This document shows, piece after piece, positions 44,271 through 54,470 of a DNA stretch of 64,000 bases. Under the pieces are notes generated by a model that was not told where the DNA came from, searched no databases, and saw nothing but the letters and a program-made list of their open reading frames with translations. Origin of the DNA: Opitutia bacterium (lineage in GTDB: Bacteria; Verrucomicrobiota; Verrucomicrobiia; Opitutales; UBA953). Each line of letters begins with the position of its first letter. Within the stretch, counting starts at the first letter, position 1. The stretch covers positions 1 to 64,000 of the forward strand of contig CANCLV010000001.1 of the NCBI GenBank assembly GCA_947378905.1, read 5' to 3'. The position numbers and the translations under genes are program-made.

Positions 44271-46829
44271 ATCCAACTCAGGGCCTTGATTCTTTTTCTC
44301 AGGCGGAGTTTTAGCTTCGGGGGTTTTCGTTTCTTTCTTTGTTACCTTGGCTGGTATGGCAAGTTGACTGACGTCGGCAGTCGTGACGACCTGCTTATTG
44401 GGTAAACCTCCGCCCGTTTCTAAACCAGATAAAATTTCACGTGCACGTGATACCACACCAGGTGGCATCCCTGCTAATCTTGCAACTTGTATGCCGTAGG
44501 AGCGATCAGCTGCGCCTGGCACAACACGACGAATGAAAACAATTTCATCCTGCCATTCTTTGACGGCGACAGACCAATTGCGTAAACGACTCAGCGAAGA
44601 GGCTAATTGTGTTAGCTCGTGATAGTGGGTCGCGAAGAGTGTTCGTGGGCCTGCATTCTCTTTACCGTGTAAGTGTTCGGCTACCGCCCATGCGATGCTG
44701 ATGCCGTCATAGGTACTGGTGCCTCGTCCAATTTCATCCAGTACGACGAGGGACTTAACGGTGGCATTATTTAAAATATTAGCGGTCTCATTCATCTCCA
44801 CCATGAAGGTGGAATTACCTCGAGCCAGTTCATCGGAGGCACCTACACGACAGAAGACTCTGTCGACCAATCCAATATGAGCCTCGGTGGCGGGCACCCA
44901 ACAGCCAATATGAGCGAGTAAAACAATCAGCGCTACTTGTCTGATGTAAGTAGACTTACCGGCCATGTTGGGGCCTGTGATAAGTGCAATTTGCTCTTTA
45001 CTAGATTGAAGGTCGGTATCGTTGGGTACAAATGACCCAGCACCTGGTCTGTTTTGTAAAACACGTTCAATAACTGGGTGGCGGCCTTGTTTGATTTTTA
45101 TAACATCAGAATGATCTACTGTGGGGCAGCACCAATTTGACTCACGGGCTAACTCCGCCCAGCCATGTAAGATATCAACTTCAGCCAAAGTTTGAGCACT
45201 TGCTAAGAGCGAAGAAGTTTTCGCTAACACTTCGTTCAGCAAAAGCTGAAATAAATCTAACTCGCGTGAAAGTGCTTGTTCATCGGCACGTAATACTTCC
45301 CTCTCTTTTTTGCGAAGTTCTTCCGTGGTGTAACGCTCGGCGTTAACCATGGTTTGTTTGCGGATATAGTCAGCGGGAACTTGATCTAGATTAGATTTGG
45401 TCACTTCGATTGCATACCCGAAAGCCCCATTATATTTTACTTTTAAATTTTTGATACCAGTTCGGGTTTGTTCCTGACGTTCAAAATCAGATATCCATGT
45501 TTTACTGTCGGTAGCGAGTGAACGTAATCGATCGAGTTCGGCGTCGAAACCGGTACGTAACGCTCCACCGTCTGTCAAATCGATCGGTAACTCGTCAGCT
45601 AGGGCTTTCTCTAGTTTAACAAGCAGTTCGTTTTCACTATCGATTTTTTCAGCGTATAATTGAACGGCAGGATTAGGTAAGGCTGCTAATTCTTCTTTGA
45701 GAGCAGGAAAGGCTTTAAGAGAATCGCGAATGCCGCCCAACTCACGAGGATTGCGTAGACGATTCTGTAGCCGTGCTAAAATTCGAGGGATATCTCGAGT
45801 GCTGCTAAGTAATTCGGCCACACGTGCAGACGCACCGGGGTGCTTGATGAAACCAGTGACGGCTTTCTGACGTTGTTGAATGATTGCTAAATCTGTGGAG
45901 GGTTCGGTCAGCCACAGCGCCAGCAGTCTGGCTCCGCCAGCGGTGCAGGTGCGATCAATCGACTCCAGTAGCGATGTTTCCTTTGAACCAGTGGTGCCAT
46001 TAAAGAGTTCAAGGTTCTTGGCCGAGGCGGCATCGATAAGCACTGATGAGCCGAGTTTGAGTTCGGTAACTTTAAAAAGATTTTGAGGACGACTACACAA
46101 TGAATCGGTAACGTATCCTAGGACTGCTCCTGCTGAACCGAGTGCAGGATGGGTGTCATTGAGTCCAAAGCCTGCCAGACTGTGCACAGAGAGTGTTTGG
46201 CAGACTAACTGAGATCCAGTCGAGCCATCAAAATTCCAACTCGGTAGACGCGAGACAGATCTTCCTTCTAAAAATATCTCGAGCAACTGACTGAACGCTG
46301 GTTCAACTTCCAAGCCTTCGGGTAATAAAACTTCGCGCGGATTGATAGAGTGTAAAAGTGACAACAAACGTTCCACTTGAGTGTCAGTGGCGATGCGGAA
46401 ATCAGCAGTTGAGACATCTAACCACGATGCATGCCAACCTTGTTTATTCCAGTTGAGGGCCAAAAGATAATTACCGCGCCGTGAGTCTAATTGAGAATCT
46501 TCTAATGCGGTGCCTGGTGTGAGGATACGAGTGATACCGCGGCGAACCAGTTTGCCGGTGACTGGGGCTTCGAGCTGATCGCAGATGGCAACCTTCCAGC
46601 CTGCAGCTAGGAGACGATTTACGTAATTAGGTGCCGCATGGTACGGTAAGCCGGCCATAGGCGTCTCGTGTCGCTTGGTCAGTGTTAAGCCAATAACTTT
46701 AGAGGCCGTAACCGCGTCCTCGCCAAAAACTTCATAGAAGTCGCCCAGTCGAAATAGCAAAAGAGTACCTGGTGCGAGTTTGTCTCGCAACTCCCGGTAT
46801 TGTTTCTGCATGGGGGTTTCCTTCTCCAC
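44259..46829 (-). CDS. mutS: DNA mismatch repair protein MutS
   Basis: 856 residues; detects mismatches. The mismatch-reading FYE is at residues 31-33. C-terminal ATPase: Walker A GPNMAGKST near 618, STFMVEMNETANIL, Walker B LDEIGRGTSTYDG near 695, and FATHYHEL. The chosen GTG start at 46829 gives METPMQKQ-like start (MEKETPMQKQY), which matches the TPM-QQY motif of other MutS; an ATG at 46811 is possible and has a GGAG upstream. No mutL in the window. It converges with the lipoate-ligase gene. Confidence 0.96.
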   Translation of the reverse strand: MEKETPMQKQYRELRDKLAPGTLLLFRLGDFYEVFGEDAVTASKVIGLTLTKRHETPMAGLPYHAAPNYVNRLLAAGWKVAICDQLEAPVTGKLVRRGITRILTPGTALEDSQLDSRRGNYLLALNWNKQGWHASWLDVSTADFRIATDTQVERLLSLLHSINPREVLLPEGLEVEPAFSQLLEIFLEGRSVSRLPSWNFDGSTGSQLVCQTLSVHSLAGFGLNDTHPALGSAGAVLGYVTDSLCSRPQNLFKVTELKLGSSVLIDAASAKNLELFNGTTGSKETSLLESIDRTCTAGGARLLALWLTEPSTDLAIIQQRQKAVTGFIKHPGASARVAELLSSTRDIPRILARLQNRLRNPRELGGIRDSLKAFPALKEELAALPNPAVQLYAEKIDSENELLVKLEKALADELPIDLTDGGALRTGFDAELDRLRSLATDSKTWISDFERQEQTRTGIKNLKVKYNGAFGYAIEVTKSNLDQVPADYIRKQTMVNAERYTTEELRKKEREVLRADEQALSRELDLFQLLLNEVLAKTSSLLASAQTLAEVDILHGWAELARESNWCCPTVDHSDVIKIKQGRHPVIERVLQNRPGAGSFVPNDTDLQSSKEQIALITGPNMAGKSTYIRQVALIVLLAHIGCWVPATEAHIGLVDRVFCRVGASDELARGNSTFMVEMNETANILNNATVKSLVVLDEIGRGTSTYDGISIAWAVAEHLHGKENAGPRTLFATHYHELTQLASSLSRLRNWSVAVKEWQDEIVFIRRVVPGAADRSYGIQVARLAGMPPGVVSRAREILSGLETGGGLPNKQVVTTADVSQLAIPAKVTKKETKTPEAKTPPEKKNQGPELDLFG

Positions 46830-46906
46830 TAGGACAAGCCAATAGACCCCCGCGATGTGAGCAAGATTGGATTAATCCTTGGGAGAATTTACCCAGCTAA
46901 AATTGT

Positions 46907-48454
46907 TCACATTACCTGAGCGGCTAATTCAGAAAGTGCACTACGTACGCCTTGGAGTAATCTGACGTTAGCGGCGATACTATGCCCTTTCATTCGTTCG
47001 TGCGTGTGAATGAGGCCGTTAGATTTGCTGTCGAGGTAAGGGGTGTCGACCTGATCGAGGTCACCGATGAGTACCACTTTGGAGCCTTCACCGATACGAG
47101 TAATCACGGTCTTGGCTTCATGAGGGGTCATGTTTTGTGCCTCATCAACAATCATGAACGCATGCCCGATGGAGCGACCGCGAATAAAGGTCATCGCTTC
47201 GATTTCGATTAAACCTGAATCAATGAGCCACTGGTAGGGTTTTCTAGGTTGTCCAATTTGTTGAAACTGAGAACCGAAAATAGGCTGAGCTGCTTTCATT
47301 GCCTGAGCTTTCTTCTGTTTTCTCTGAGAGTCCGTGGCGATGCTTTGTTTAGTATTCGCGGGGACTTGGGCTGCTGCAGGTGCTCCCGTGCGCGAGAATA
47401 GAACCTCAAGATTATCGAAGTAAGGCTGAATATAGGGAGATAACTTCTCTTCTTTGGTTCCAGGTAGTGCGCCAATATCTTTACCGATTTGGACTACTGG
47501 ACGAGAAACATACAATTTCTTATAGGGTGAGAAATCGCTTAAGACCTGAGAAAGTGCAGCGGCGATGGATAAGAATGTCTTACCCGTTCCGGCGCGGCCA
47601 AAGCAGGTCACTAATTTAATGTCGGGATTAAGAAGTGCATCGAGGAAGATCCATTGCTCAAAGTTTTTTGGTATGACGCGCATTCCGCGTGGCATTTGTA
47701 ATCCCTTACGTGCTCCACTAGCTGTGGAAATAAATTCTCGGTAAAGACCTAGCGGCACAAACGCTCCATCGCCGACGTGACGGGCAGGTTCTGTCCACGA
47801 ATCTGATGTTAGCATCACGTACTCATTGATGATGGGAGCTGGATCGTCTTTCTTAAAATTAACTGCAACTTGGGCCACATCACGAAAATCGCGCATCGCG
47901 GCTGCCGAAATCGGAATCGAACGATACTCGCCGTAATCACTGATCTCAATACGGTCATTGCGATAGTCTTGTACTTCGAGGCCTAGGGCTTGAGCTTTAA
48001 GTGCCATACAGGCATCCTTGGTTACTAAAATAACCGGACCCTTGGATGTGTCGCGTAGGTAAAGTGCAGATGCAATGATGCGGTGATCGGGCGCATCGAC
48101 CTGCATGAATACTGCACGAAGACGTTCATTTTTCGGCCCAGTGAAATGGTCGCGAATTAAAGATTCGTTAACAATGATTCTGAGTTCACCGCCATCACGT
48201 AAGTCGGCGTGCAAGGCACCAGGCTTAGTGACATCGCCTTCGACAATATCTTTTAAGCTCTTATTTTCGAAGAGAGAACGTACGGTGCGGTTCACACGAC
48301 GGGCGCTGGCACCTAACTGACCAGGCTGCGTTTTGTGGCGATCCAGTTCGGAGAGAACCTCCACTGGGATTGCTACAATATGCTCATCGAACTTAAAGAG
48401 CGATTCTGGATCATGAATTAAAACATTCGTGTCCAAGACGTAGGTTTTTTTCAC
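46907..48454 (-). CDS. PhoH-family protein with N-terminal PIN domain
   Basis: 515 residues; RNA-processing ATPase of the PhoH2 type. The PIN domain (about 1-160) starts KKTYVLDTNVLIHDPESL and has the acidic DTN and SELDRHK positions. The PhoH ATPase (about 260-515) has Walker A CFGRAGTGKTFL, Walker B-like FMIVDEAQNMTP and EGSKVVLIGDLDQVD. A linker rich in Gln and Ala (about 385-405) sits in the ATPase part. The start is a GTG. PhoH2 proteins are toxins or RNases with helicase activity; physiological role not known. Confidence 0.92.
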   Translation of the reverse strand: MKKTYVLDTNVLIHDPESLFKFDEHIVAIPVEVLSELDRHKTQPGQLGASARRVNRTVRSLFENKSLKDIVEGDVTKPGALHADLRDGGELRIIVNESLIRDHFTGPKNERLRAVFMQVDAPDHRIIASALYLRDTSKGPVILVTKDACMALKAQALGLEVQDYRNDRIEISDYGEYRSIPISAAAMRDFRDVAQVAVNFKKDDPAPIINEYVMLTSDSWTEPARHVGDGAFVPLGLYREFISTASGARKGLQMPRGMRVIPKNFEQWIFLDALLNPDIKLVTCFGRAGTGKTFLSIAAALSQVLSDFSPYKKLYVSRPVVQIGKDIGALPGTKEEKLSPYIQPYFDNLEVLFSRTGAPAAAQVPANTKQSIATDSQRKQKKAQAMKAAQPIFGSQFQQIGQPRKPYQWLIDSGLIEIEAMTFIRGRSIGHAFMIVDEAQNMTPHEAKTVITRIGEGSKVVLIGDLDQVDTPYLDSKSNGLIHTHERMKGHSIAANVRLLQGVRSALSELAAQVM

Positions 48455-48499
48455 ATACCTACATTCGGCGATTTTTACCTCGGGGGCAACAAGTAAAAA

Positions 48500-48805
48500 T
48501 TATTTCTGTACGTCAGCAATCTGTCTTAGGTATTCCCAACTATAGATACCCGTTTTGTGTCCATCACTGAACTCAAAGGTTACAGCATAGTTACCAACTC
48601 TTGATAATTGGATGACGCTGACGCCTGGGAATTGTCGCGGGCCGTCCCCGCCCCACCGCTTGCCTAGAATATCCACCTCGCCCATGTTCTCGGCGCTCGG
48701 TGAACGTTCACGCAAAAACTCCCCACTCAAAAAATGTTCCGTTAGGTCGGCCCATTGTATAGCAACAAAGTCACCGACGATTTCAATTTTGATTGGGGCG
48801 GACAT
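48500..48805 (-). CDS. DUF971 domain protein
   Basis: 101 residues. It matches the DUF971 (gamma-butyrobetaine hydroxylase-like N-terminal) fold: LSGEFLRERSPSAEN, VGNYAVTFEFSDGHKTGIYSWEYL-like sequence, quoted as VGNYAVTFEFSDGH and GIYSWEYL. In bacteria such short proteins stand alone and may act in iron-sulfur cluster work, which is only reported for some relatives. It lies 46 bases after the PhoH-type gene start, on the same strand. Divergent from recR with a 100-base gap. Confidence 0.8.
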   Translation of the reverse strand: MSAPIKIEIVGDFVAIQWADLTEHFLSGEFLRERSPSAENMGEVDILGKRWGGDGPRQFPGVSVIQLSRVGNYAVTFEFSDGHKTGIYSWEYLRQIADVQK

Positions 48806-48905
48806 TGATTAGACTTATAAAACAATTCTTTTTGTCGGACAGGCAATCTGTAAACATCGCTGAGCCCTTGACTAAATATCAGATATAAGTGAGGTTCATT
48901 TATTC

Positions 48906-49508
48906 GTGACTCCTTCGTTTGAAAAAGTTCGCCAACTTCTCCGTCAGCTCCCTGGCTTGGGTCACCGCTCGGCAGAACGAATCGCTCTCTTTCTATTGGT
49001 TGAGAAGCCTGAAAAATTAGGCCCCATCCTCGAATCTCTTACCGCTGCTGCAAAGCAGGTAAAACGTTGCAACCGCTGTGGTAGTATTGCCGAAGGAGAT
49101 CTCTGCGAGGTATGTGTCGACCCTAAGCGCGAAGCGACGTCACTTTGTATTGTCGAACAGGTACCTGACTTACTCGCTATAGAGCGTTCCCAAGCCCACC
49201 GGGGCACCTACCATGTACTCCACGGACGACTCTCCCCCATCAACGGAGTTGGACCGGAGCATCTCAATTTAGCGTCCCTTGAAAAAAGACTCAAGGATGA
49301 GCCGATTAGCGAAGTCGTTCTTGCGCTGGGTAACGATATTGAAGGTGAAGCTACCTGTCATTACATTCGCGAAAGTATCTCCAACGTTCGTGCCGACATT
49401 AAGGTAAGTCGTATTGGCTTTGGATTACCCAGTGGCAGCGGGTTAACTTTTGCTGACTCAGCAACGCTTCGCAGTGCGCTGGAGGGTCGTCGCAATGTCG
49501 GAGACTAA
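48906..49508 (+). CDS. recR: Recombination protein RecR
   Basis: 200 residues, part of the RecFOR pathway that loads RecA. Starts with the HhH motif LPGLGHRSAERIA, then the four-cysteine zinc finger CNRCGSIAEGDLCEVC, the Toprim domain (about 75-175, VEQVPDLLAIE) and the LGNDIEGEATCHYI region. GTG start. The Rsm22-like gene begins inside the 3' end of recR (overlap of 14 bases). Confidence 0.95.
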   Translation: MTPSFEKVRQLLRQLPGLGHRSAERIALFLLVEKPEKLGPILESLTAAAKQVKRCNRCGSIAEGDLCEVCVDPKREATSLCIVEQVPDLLAIERSQAHRGTYHVLHGRLSPINGVGPEHLNLASLEKRLKDEPISEVVLALGNDIEGEATCHYIRESISNVRADIKVSRIGFGLPSGSGLTFADSATLRSALEGRRNVGD

Positions 49509-50661
49509 TCCGCTCAATCAATATCCCGAAGTTGCGGAAGACTACTGGATAAATTTTGTCCAGCAAACTACAGGCATGAACGGCGAAGAAGCGTTGGAGA
49601 AAATCACTCCATCCGTGGCGAGACTTTCTGATTTATTTACGATAGATAGACCCGATAAAAAGTTTCCGGATTACTTTGCGGATAACGAATTATTATCTGC
49701 CTACGGTCTTTTCTTTCTGCCACAAAGTTTTGTTCGCACATCCTATGCCCTTCGATTTATCACTGAGGCTAGACAGTGGAAAGCACCGAGTCACCCACTT
49801 CGTATTTTAGATCTGGGGTCTGGCCCTGGTTCATGTGGCGTCGCCTGCGCTCACTATTTTAAACAGCTAGGTGTAACTGAATTAGAGTTAAATGCTCTTG
49901 ATCACTCGGCTACGGCCCTGGCTGCACTCGAGCCATTTGCAGAAGCGGTTTTAGGCAATAAATACGATTTAAAAACGAGGATTGGAGATGCTCACCGAGC
50001 TGACACTTGGCCAGCGGGCCCCTTTGACATTATTATCGCTGGATTCGTATTGAATGAAATGAAGTCACTCGGTCAGCCTGCACTCATACAGTGGATAGAG
50101 TCGATGAAAGATCGGCTTACACCCGATGGGCTTATTTTAATTTTAGAGCCAGCCCTCAAGGTCACATCGCAACGGTTACAAAAACTGAGTGATCAGGTTG
50201 CTGCTGAAGAAATTATTTCAAGAATCGGTCCCGAGTTAGACGCTCACCCCTGTCCGCAACTAGCCGATGGCGTTCATTGGTCTCACGAGGTTCGTTACTG
50301 GCAAGTACCGTCGACAACGGAATTTATTAATCGGAAATTACATCGCGACTTACGTGATGTCCGCTTCACCTTCGCTGCTTTCTCCAATCAAAAGATTCCG
50401 CGCTTAGATAGTTCTGCCATTCGTATCGTATCCGATATCCAAATAATCAAAGGGCTTATACGTTTTATTGGTGTTCAACATGGACAATTACAAACCGTAG
50501 AAGTCTCCACACGTGGTCTCTCTAAGCATGATGTAAAGATTCTGGCCTCGAAATTTGAACGCGGTGATATTGTCAGCCATTCACAGCCTCCTGCGGCGAA
50601 AGTCAGATTGTTAAATAGTGCCGACCTCAAGATTGTTTGGGCTGCTCAGCCGACAAAATAG
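49495..50661 (+). CDS. Rsm22-like methyltransferase
   Basis: 388 residues from the ATG at 49495. SAM motif I is ILDLGSGPGSCGVACA, and motif post-I region ends LILEPALK. The C-terminal part, AHPCPQL, WSHEVRYWQ and RFTFAAFSNQ, resembles Rsm22/METTL17, rRNA methyltransferases of mitochondria and some bacteria; the full set of Fe-S cysteines of METTL17 is not seen. RNA target not proven. Overlaps recR by 14 bases, so it is coupled to it. Confidence 0.7.
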   Translation: MSETNPLNQYPEVAEDYWINFVQQTTGMNGEEALEKITPSVARLSDLFTIDRPDKKFPDYFADNELLSAYGLFFLPQSFVRTSYALRFITEARQWKAPSHPLRILDLGSGPGSCGVACAHYFKQLGVTELELNALDHSATALAALEPFAEAVLGNKYDLKTRIGDAHRADTWPAGPFDIIIAGFVLNEMKSLGQPALIQWIESMKDRLTPDGLILILEPALKVTSQRLQKLSDQVAAEEIISRIGPELDAHPCPQLADGVHWSHEVRYWQVPSTTEFINRKLHRDLRDVRFTFAAFSNQKIPRLDSSAIRIVSDIQIIKGLIRFIGVQHGQLQTVEVSTRGLSKHDVKILASKFERGDIVSHSQPPAAKVRLLNSADLKIVWAAQPTK

Positions 50662-50678
50662 TCGTAATTAGGGCCTTT

Positions 50679-50695
50679 GTGACAGGAAAGTGACG
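50679..50695 (+). promoter_or_regulatory. GTGAC direct repeats, possible Pho-box-like site
   Basis: GTGAC occurs at 50679-50683 and 50690-50694, an 11-base period, upstream of ppk. In reverse orientation they read GTCAC, close to the TGTCA repeats of PhoB boxes. A third GTGAC is at 50743-50747. Polyphosphate kinase is under phosphate control in some bacteria, so this is plausible but weak. Confidence 0.3.
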
Positions 50696-50742
50696 AACAT
50701 CTGTATGTTTTGGGTTAAAATTTCAAAATTTATCGTGTGATA

Positions 50743-50771
50743 GTGACAACGCTTTCACGAATTGTTATGAG
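50743..50771 (+). promoter_or_regulatory. Candidate ppk promoter overlapping a LacI-type dyad
   Basis: GTGACA (50743-50748) and TATGAG (50766-50771) are 17 bases apart. The -10 ends 6 bases before the ATG at 50778. Bases 50744-50757 read, on the minus strand, TGAAAGCGTTGTCA, close to the operator type of LacI-family regulators. No Shine-Dalgarno sequence is present. Confidence 0.35.
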
Positions 50772-50777
50772 TTAGAA

Positions 50778-52847
50778 ATGTTTAACCGTGAGCTCAGCTG
50801 GCTAAGTTTCGACCGACGTGTTTTGGAGTTGGCCGAAGATCCTACAGTACCACTTTTGGAACGTGTACGCTTTCTCTCGATTGTAAGTTCAAACTTAGAT
50901 GAATTTTTCGAGATCCGTGTTGCTGGTATTATGCAGCAGGAAGAATCAGCAAGTCACCCAGCAACTCGTGAATTCTTACAAGAAGTTTTAAAACGTGCCC
51001 ATAGTTTGGTCAGCTCACAGCAAAATTGTTGGAAGGAACAAATCGTTCCAGCCCTCGCCCAAGAAGGCATTGATTACAAAGTTAAGGGACAACTTACCAA
51101 AATAGAGTTAAACGAACTTTCGGACAGATTCGACAAAGACATCTTGCCTGCATTGACCCCACTGGCGATTGACCCCTCTCACCCCTTCCCAGTACTCACC
51201 AATAAAGGCCTTTATTTATTGGCCTTATTGCGAGATCCAGAGTCCGGTGAAACACGTCGTGCGGTTGTGCCCGTCCCACGCGTCCTTCCTCGTATTTTAG
51301 CACTGGGGCCAACTCATAAGCGCTCATTCACTTTACTTAGTATTGTTACCCAGATTTTTATCGAACGACTATTCCCTGGTTTGGAATTAAAAGGCTCCTG
51401 GGCATTCCGTATTACCCGAAATAGTGATTTATACGTTGATGAAGAAGAAGCCGTTAACTTACTCGACGCTATTGAAGACGAAATTCGTAATTTGAGAAAA
51501 GGTGCACCAGTACGACTCGAAATCGAAGACTCAGTGCCCGATGAAGAACTTAACTGGTTGTTAAAATCAATTGGTTTAGCAGCAGATAATACCTTCCGCA
51601 TTCAAGGTCCAATTAACATGATGCGTTTAAGTAGTTTAATCGATCTCGTGAATCGACCAGATCTACTCTTCCCTAATTTTTCTTCAGTAACACCGTCAGA
51701 ATTCAGTGAGCCTTCGAAGATTTTCTCCAAAATTTCCAAAGGGGACATTTTACTACACCATCCTTACGAATCATTTACCCCAGTGGTAGATTTACTCCGT
51801 CAGGCCGCCAAAGATGATTCCGTCGTTGCAATCAAGTTAACTCTCTATCGAACCAGTGGCGATTCCCCTATTGTTGAAGCTTTAAAAGAGGCTGCCCAAA
51901 ACGGCAAGCAAGTCACAGCACTAGTCGAATTACGTGCCCGCTTTGACGAACTCAATAATATCGAGTGGTCTCGCCAATTACAAGAAGCCGGTGCCCACGT
52001 CGTTTATGGTCTCGCTGGACTTAAGACCCACTGCAAAGCTTGTCTGATTATTCGTCAGGAAAAGAGTGGCCTCAAACGTTACGTGCATTTGGGAACTGGA
52101 AATTACAATCCTAAGACGGCCCGACTTTACACTGACTTCTCTCTGTTCACTGCGGATGAAGATATTACCGCCGAAGTTGGTTTGTTGTTTAATGTCTTAA
52201 CGGGAAATCTCGCTAAACCCAAATTCAAGCACCTGCTTGTTGCACCATTCCATCTCCATCGTGGAATTCTCGATTTAATTAAGTCAGAAATTTCTGCGGC
52301 TAAAGCGGGACGACCTGCACGAATCTTTGCGAAGGTTAACAGCCTCGTGGACCCCGAAGTCATCAAGGCGCTCTACGAAGCTTCTAATGCCGGTGTCTCG
52401 ATTCACCTTATCGTAAGAGGTATCTGCTGCCTCATCCCTGGAGTACCGGGTAAGAGCGAAAACATCAAAGTTTTCAGTGTTTTAGGTCGCTTCCTCGAAC
52501 ATAGTAGACTCTTCCGTTTTGAGAATTCAGTCGGTGATCCAATCATCTTAATGGGTAGTGCCGACTGGATGCCGCGTAATTTCATGCGTCGAGTCGAGTG
52601 CGTCTTTCCAATCAAAAATAAAGTTCTTCGTACTCGAATCGAAAAAGAGATTGTCAAAGTTTATACGGAGAAACTCGGAGACGTTAAACAGCTTAATTCT
52701 GACGGACAGTATCTACCCTGCTCATCCAAGGGACGAAGTGACACTCAAGTGCAGGAGACTTTCTTAGAGTTAGCTAGAAAGCATTCAGCAGTCAAAGTTA
52801 GCGCTGCAAAGAAGACCCCAAGCAAATCCGTTCGACGGCTCCGTTAA
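50778..52847 (+). CDS. ppk1: Polyphosphate kinase 1
   Basis: Makes polyphosphate from ATP, reversibly. 689 residues, normal length. It starts FNRELSWLSFDRRVLELA, and has the catalytic His437 in YVHLGTGNYNPKTA and a second His575 in LEHSRLF. The two phospholipase D-like domains cover about 330-510 and 515-680. A lysine-rich tail ends the protein. The 3' end overlaps lpxK on the other strand by 50 bases, the longest such overlap here. Confidence 0.96.
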   Translation: MFNRELSWLSFDRRVLELAEDPTVPLLERVRFLSIVSSNLDEFFEIRVAGIMQQEESASHPATREFLQEVLKRAHSLVSSQQNCWKEQIVPALAQEGIDYKVKGQLTKIELNELSDRFDKDILPALTPLAIDPSHPFPVLTNKGLYLLALLRDPESGETRRAVVPVPRVLPRILALGPTHKRSFTLLSIVTQIFIERLFPGLELKGSWAFRITRNSDLYVDEEEAVNLLDAIEDEIRNLRKGAPVRLEIEDSVPDEELNWLLKSIGLAADNTFRIQGPINMMRLSSLIDLVNRPDLLFPNFSSVTPSEFSEPSKIFSKISKGDILLHHPYESFTPVVDLLRQAAKDDSVVAIKLTLYRTSGDSPIVEALKEAAQNGKQVTALVELRARFDELNNIEWSRQLQEAGAHVVYGLAGLKTHCKACLIIRQEKSGLKRYVHLGTGNYNPKTARLYTDFSLFTADEDITAEVGLLFNVLTGNLAKPKFKHLLVAPFHLHRGILDLIKSEISAAKAGRPARIFAKVNSLVDPEVIKALYEASNAGVSIHLIVRGICCLIPGVPGKSENIKVFSVLGRFLEHSRLFRFENSVGDPIILMGSADWMPRNFMRRVECVFPIKNKVLRTRIEKEIVKVYTEKLGDVKQLNSDGQYLPCSSKGRSDTQVQETFLELARKHSAVKVSAAKKTPSKSVRRLR

Positions 52848-54000
52848 ATCCATCTTTGTCGCCAAGGATATCCACTTCCATTCGTACATACATGAGTGGC
52901 AGTGATGGACGGAAGCGCGACTGTAGGCGTACCGCATCTTTCTCGGTTGTCACAATGAGTTCAGCTTTTGCTTGGATGGCTGACTCTAAAACTTCATCCA
53001 AGTCTTCGTCATTAAAGGCGTGGTGATCCAGGAATCGACGGTTGGAGACAATTTTAGCACCTTGGGCTAATAAGGTTTCTTCGAATCGCTCAGGAGTCGC
53101 GATACCAGAGAAGGCGGCGATGCGTTTTCCGGCTAAGAAACCCAGCGGTAAATGTTGAGTTCCATCAATTTCGATAAGCTCCTTGGCGTCGTGAGCACAG
53201 GAAATGATTTCAACCTTGGGATTATGCTTACGAATCAAGGCAACCAACTCGGGATCTGGTGTGCCCGTTGATTTGGTAAGAAAAATATACGACGCGCGAC
53301 TGAGATTTCGAACAGGCTCACGAAGAATTCCGCGCGGCAATAAATTGCGGTTTCCGAAGGGGTTCCGGCTATCCACCAGCAGTAAGTTAATCTGACCGCG
53401 TAATGGCAGATACTGTAGGCCGTCGTCTAAAATAATAGTATCCACGCCATATTGGCGAAGCGCATATCGACCACCCTCAACACGATTACGGTCAACAATA
53501 ACAATGACGCCGTACTTTACTAAGTTAGTTGCTAACATGAACGGCTCGTCCCCTGCCTCATCGGGACCAGCGAGAACGCTTTTACCGTCAGATACTGTTA
53601 GAGGATCCGGGCGACGTCCCTGAGTGAGCCAACGCCAAAATCTCTTCATCATCGAGTCACTCGCACCTTTATAACCTCGGGACAAAATGGCTACCTTACG
53701 TCCACGTTGGGCGAGCACTTGGGCCATTTTCATAACCACAGGTGTTTTGCCTGTACCACCCACGGTTAGATTTCCGACAACGACTACTTTGCACCCCAGG
53801 TGGGTGTCCCGGATGAGTCTGTGACGGTAAAGCCACAGACGAAATTTTACTAACACCTCAAATACGAGAGAAAGCAGCCAGAGAATGAATCCTAGAAAAG
53901 TTGCAAATACCCCTGTTTTACGGTCATAAACGAGGTCAGTGGCGTATCCAGCAATAGCCTCACGAAGGGTCGAAAATATTCCTCGGTGCTTAGGTCTCAT
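52798..54000 (-). CDS. lpxK: Tetraacyldisaccharide 4'-kinase LpxK
   Basis: Membrane-bound kinase phosphorylating the lipid A precursor, so this cell makes LPS. 400 residues, longer than the usual 330. The N-terminal 60-70 residues form a membrane anchor (about 31-52). P-loop [12 protein letters not shown] (77-88), then [16 protein letters not shown] and [10 protein letters not shown] loop after ILSRGYKG carries an insert with [14 protein letters not shown]. Other lpx genes are not here. Overlaps ppk1. Confidence 0.94.
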   Translation of the reverse strand: MRPKHRGIFSTLREAIAGYATDLVYDRKTGVFATFLGFILWLLSLVFEVLVKFRLWLYRHRLIRDTHLGCKVVVVGNLTVGGTGKTPVVMKMAQVLAQRGRKVAILSRGYKGASDSMMKRFWRWLTQGRRPDPLTVSDGKSVLAGPDEAGDEPFMLATNLVKYGVIVIVDRNRVEGGRYALRQYGVDTIILDDGLQYLPLRGQINLLLVDSRNPFGNRNLLPRGILREPVRNLSRASYIFLTKSTGTPDPELVALIRKHNPKVEIISCAHDAKELIEIDGTQHLPLGFLAGKRIAAFSGIATPERFEETLLAQGAKIVSNRRFLDHHAFNDEDLDEVLESAIQAKAELIVTTEKDAVRLQSRFRPSLPLMYVRMEVDILGDKDGFNGAVERICLGSSLQR

Positions 54001-54068
54001 GGGTGTAAACTATGCAAACTTGTTTGACGCAGGCAGGCAACCCGATTGAGAAGGGACGCAACGAGTCT

Positions 54069-54470
54069 ATGCTCTATCACCTTTTACGCACCAAGTTACT
54101 GCGCGCTGAAGTCACCGGTGCCCGCATCGATTATGAGGGTTCTTTAGCCATAGACAGCGAATTAATGGCCTTAGTGGGCATGCTTCCCTACGAGAAAATC
54201 TTAGTGGGTAATATCGCTAATGGTGAGCGTTTTGAGACCTATGCGATCCCCGCTCCAGCTGGTTCGCGACAAATTTGCCTGAACGGTGCCACTGCCCACT
54301 TGGGTAAAGTAGGTGACTTATTAGTAGTAATGACCTTTGCTGAGGTCACACCCGAAGAAGCCAAATCCTGGCATCCAAAAACGGTTACCCTTTCCCACCA
54401 GAACAAAAAAGTTGTTCGAATCGAAAACCCCGACGTCTCCAAAGACCTTCTCAATACTTTCCAAAAATGA
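54069..54470 (+). CDS. panD: Aspartate 1-decarboxylase (pyruvoyl enzyme)
   Basis: Makes beta-alanine for pantothenate. 133 residues from the ATG at 54069; a frame from 54012 adds 19 residues without family match. The self-cleavage site is Gly24-Ser25 in DYEGSLAID, as in E. coli PanD, and the rest keeps [23 protein letters not shown]. The next gene starts in its stop (ATGA). panE, the other pantothenate gene, lies about 15 kb upstream. Confidence 0.93.
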   Translation: MLYHLLRTKLLRAEVTGARIDYEGSLAIDSELMALVGMLPYEKILVGNIANGERFETYAIPAPAGSRQICLNGATAHLGKVGDLLVVMTFAEVTPEEAKSWHPKTVTLSHQNKKVVRIENPDVSKDLLNTFQK

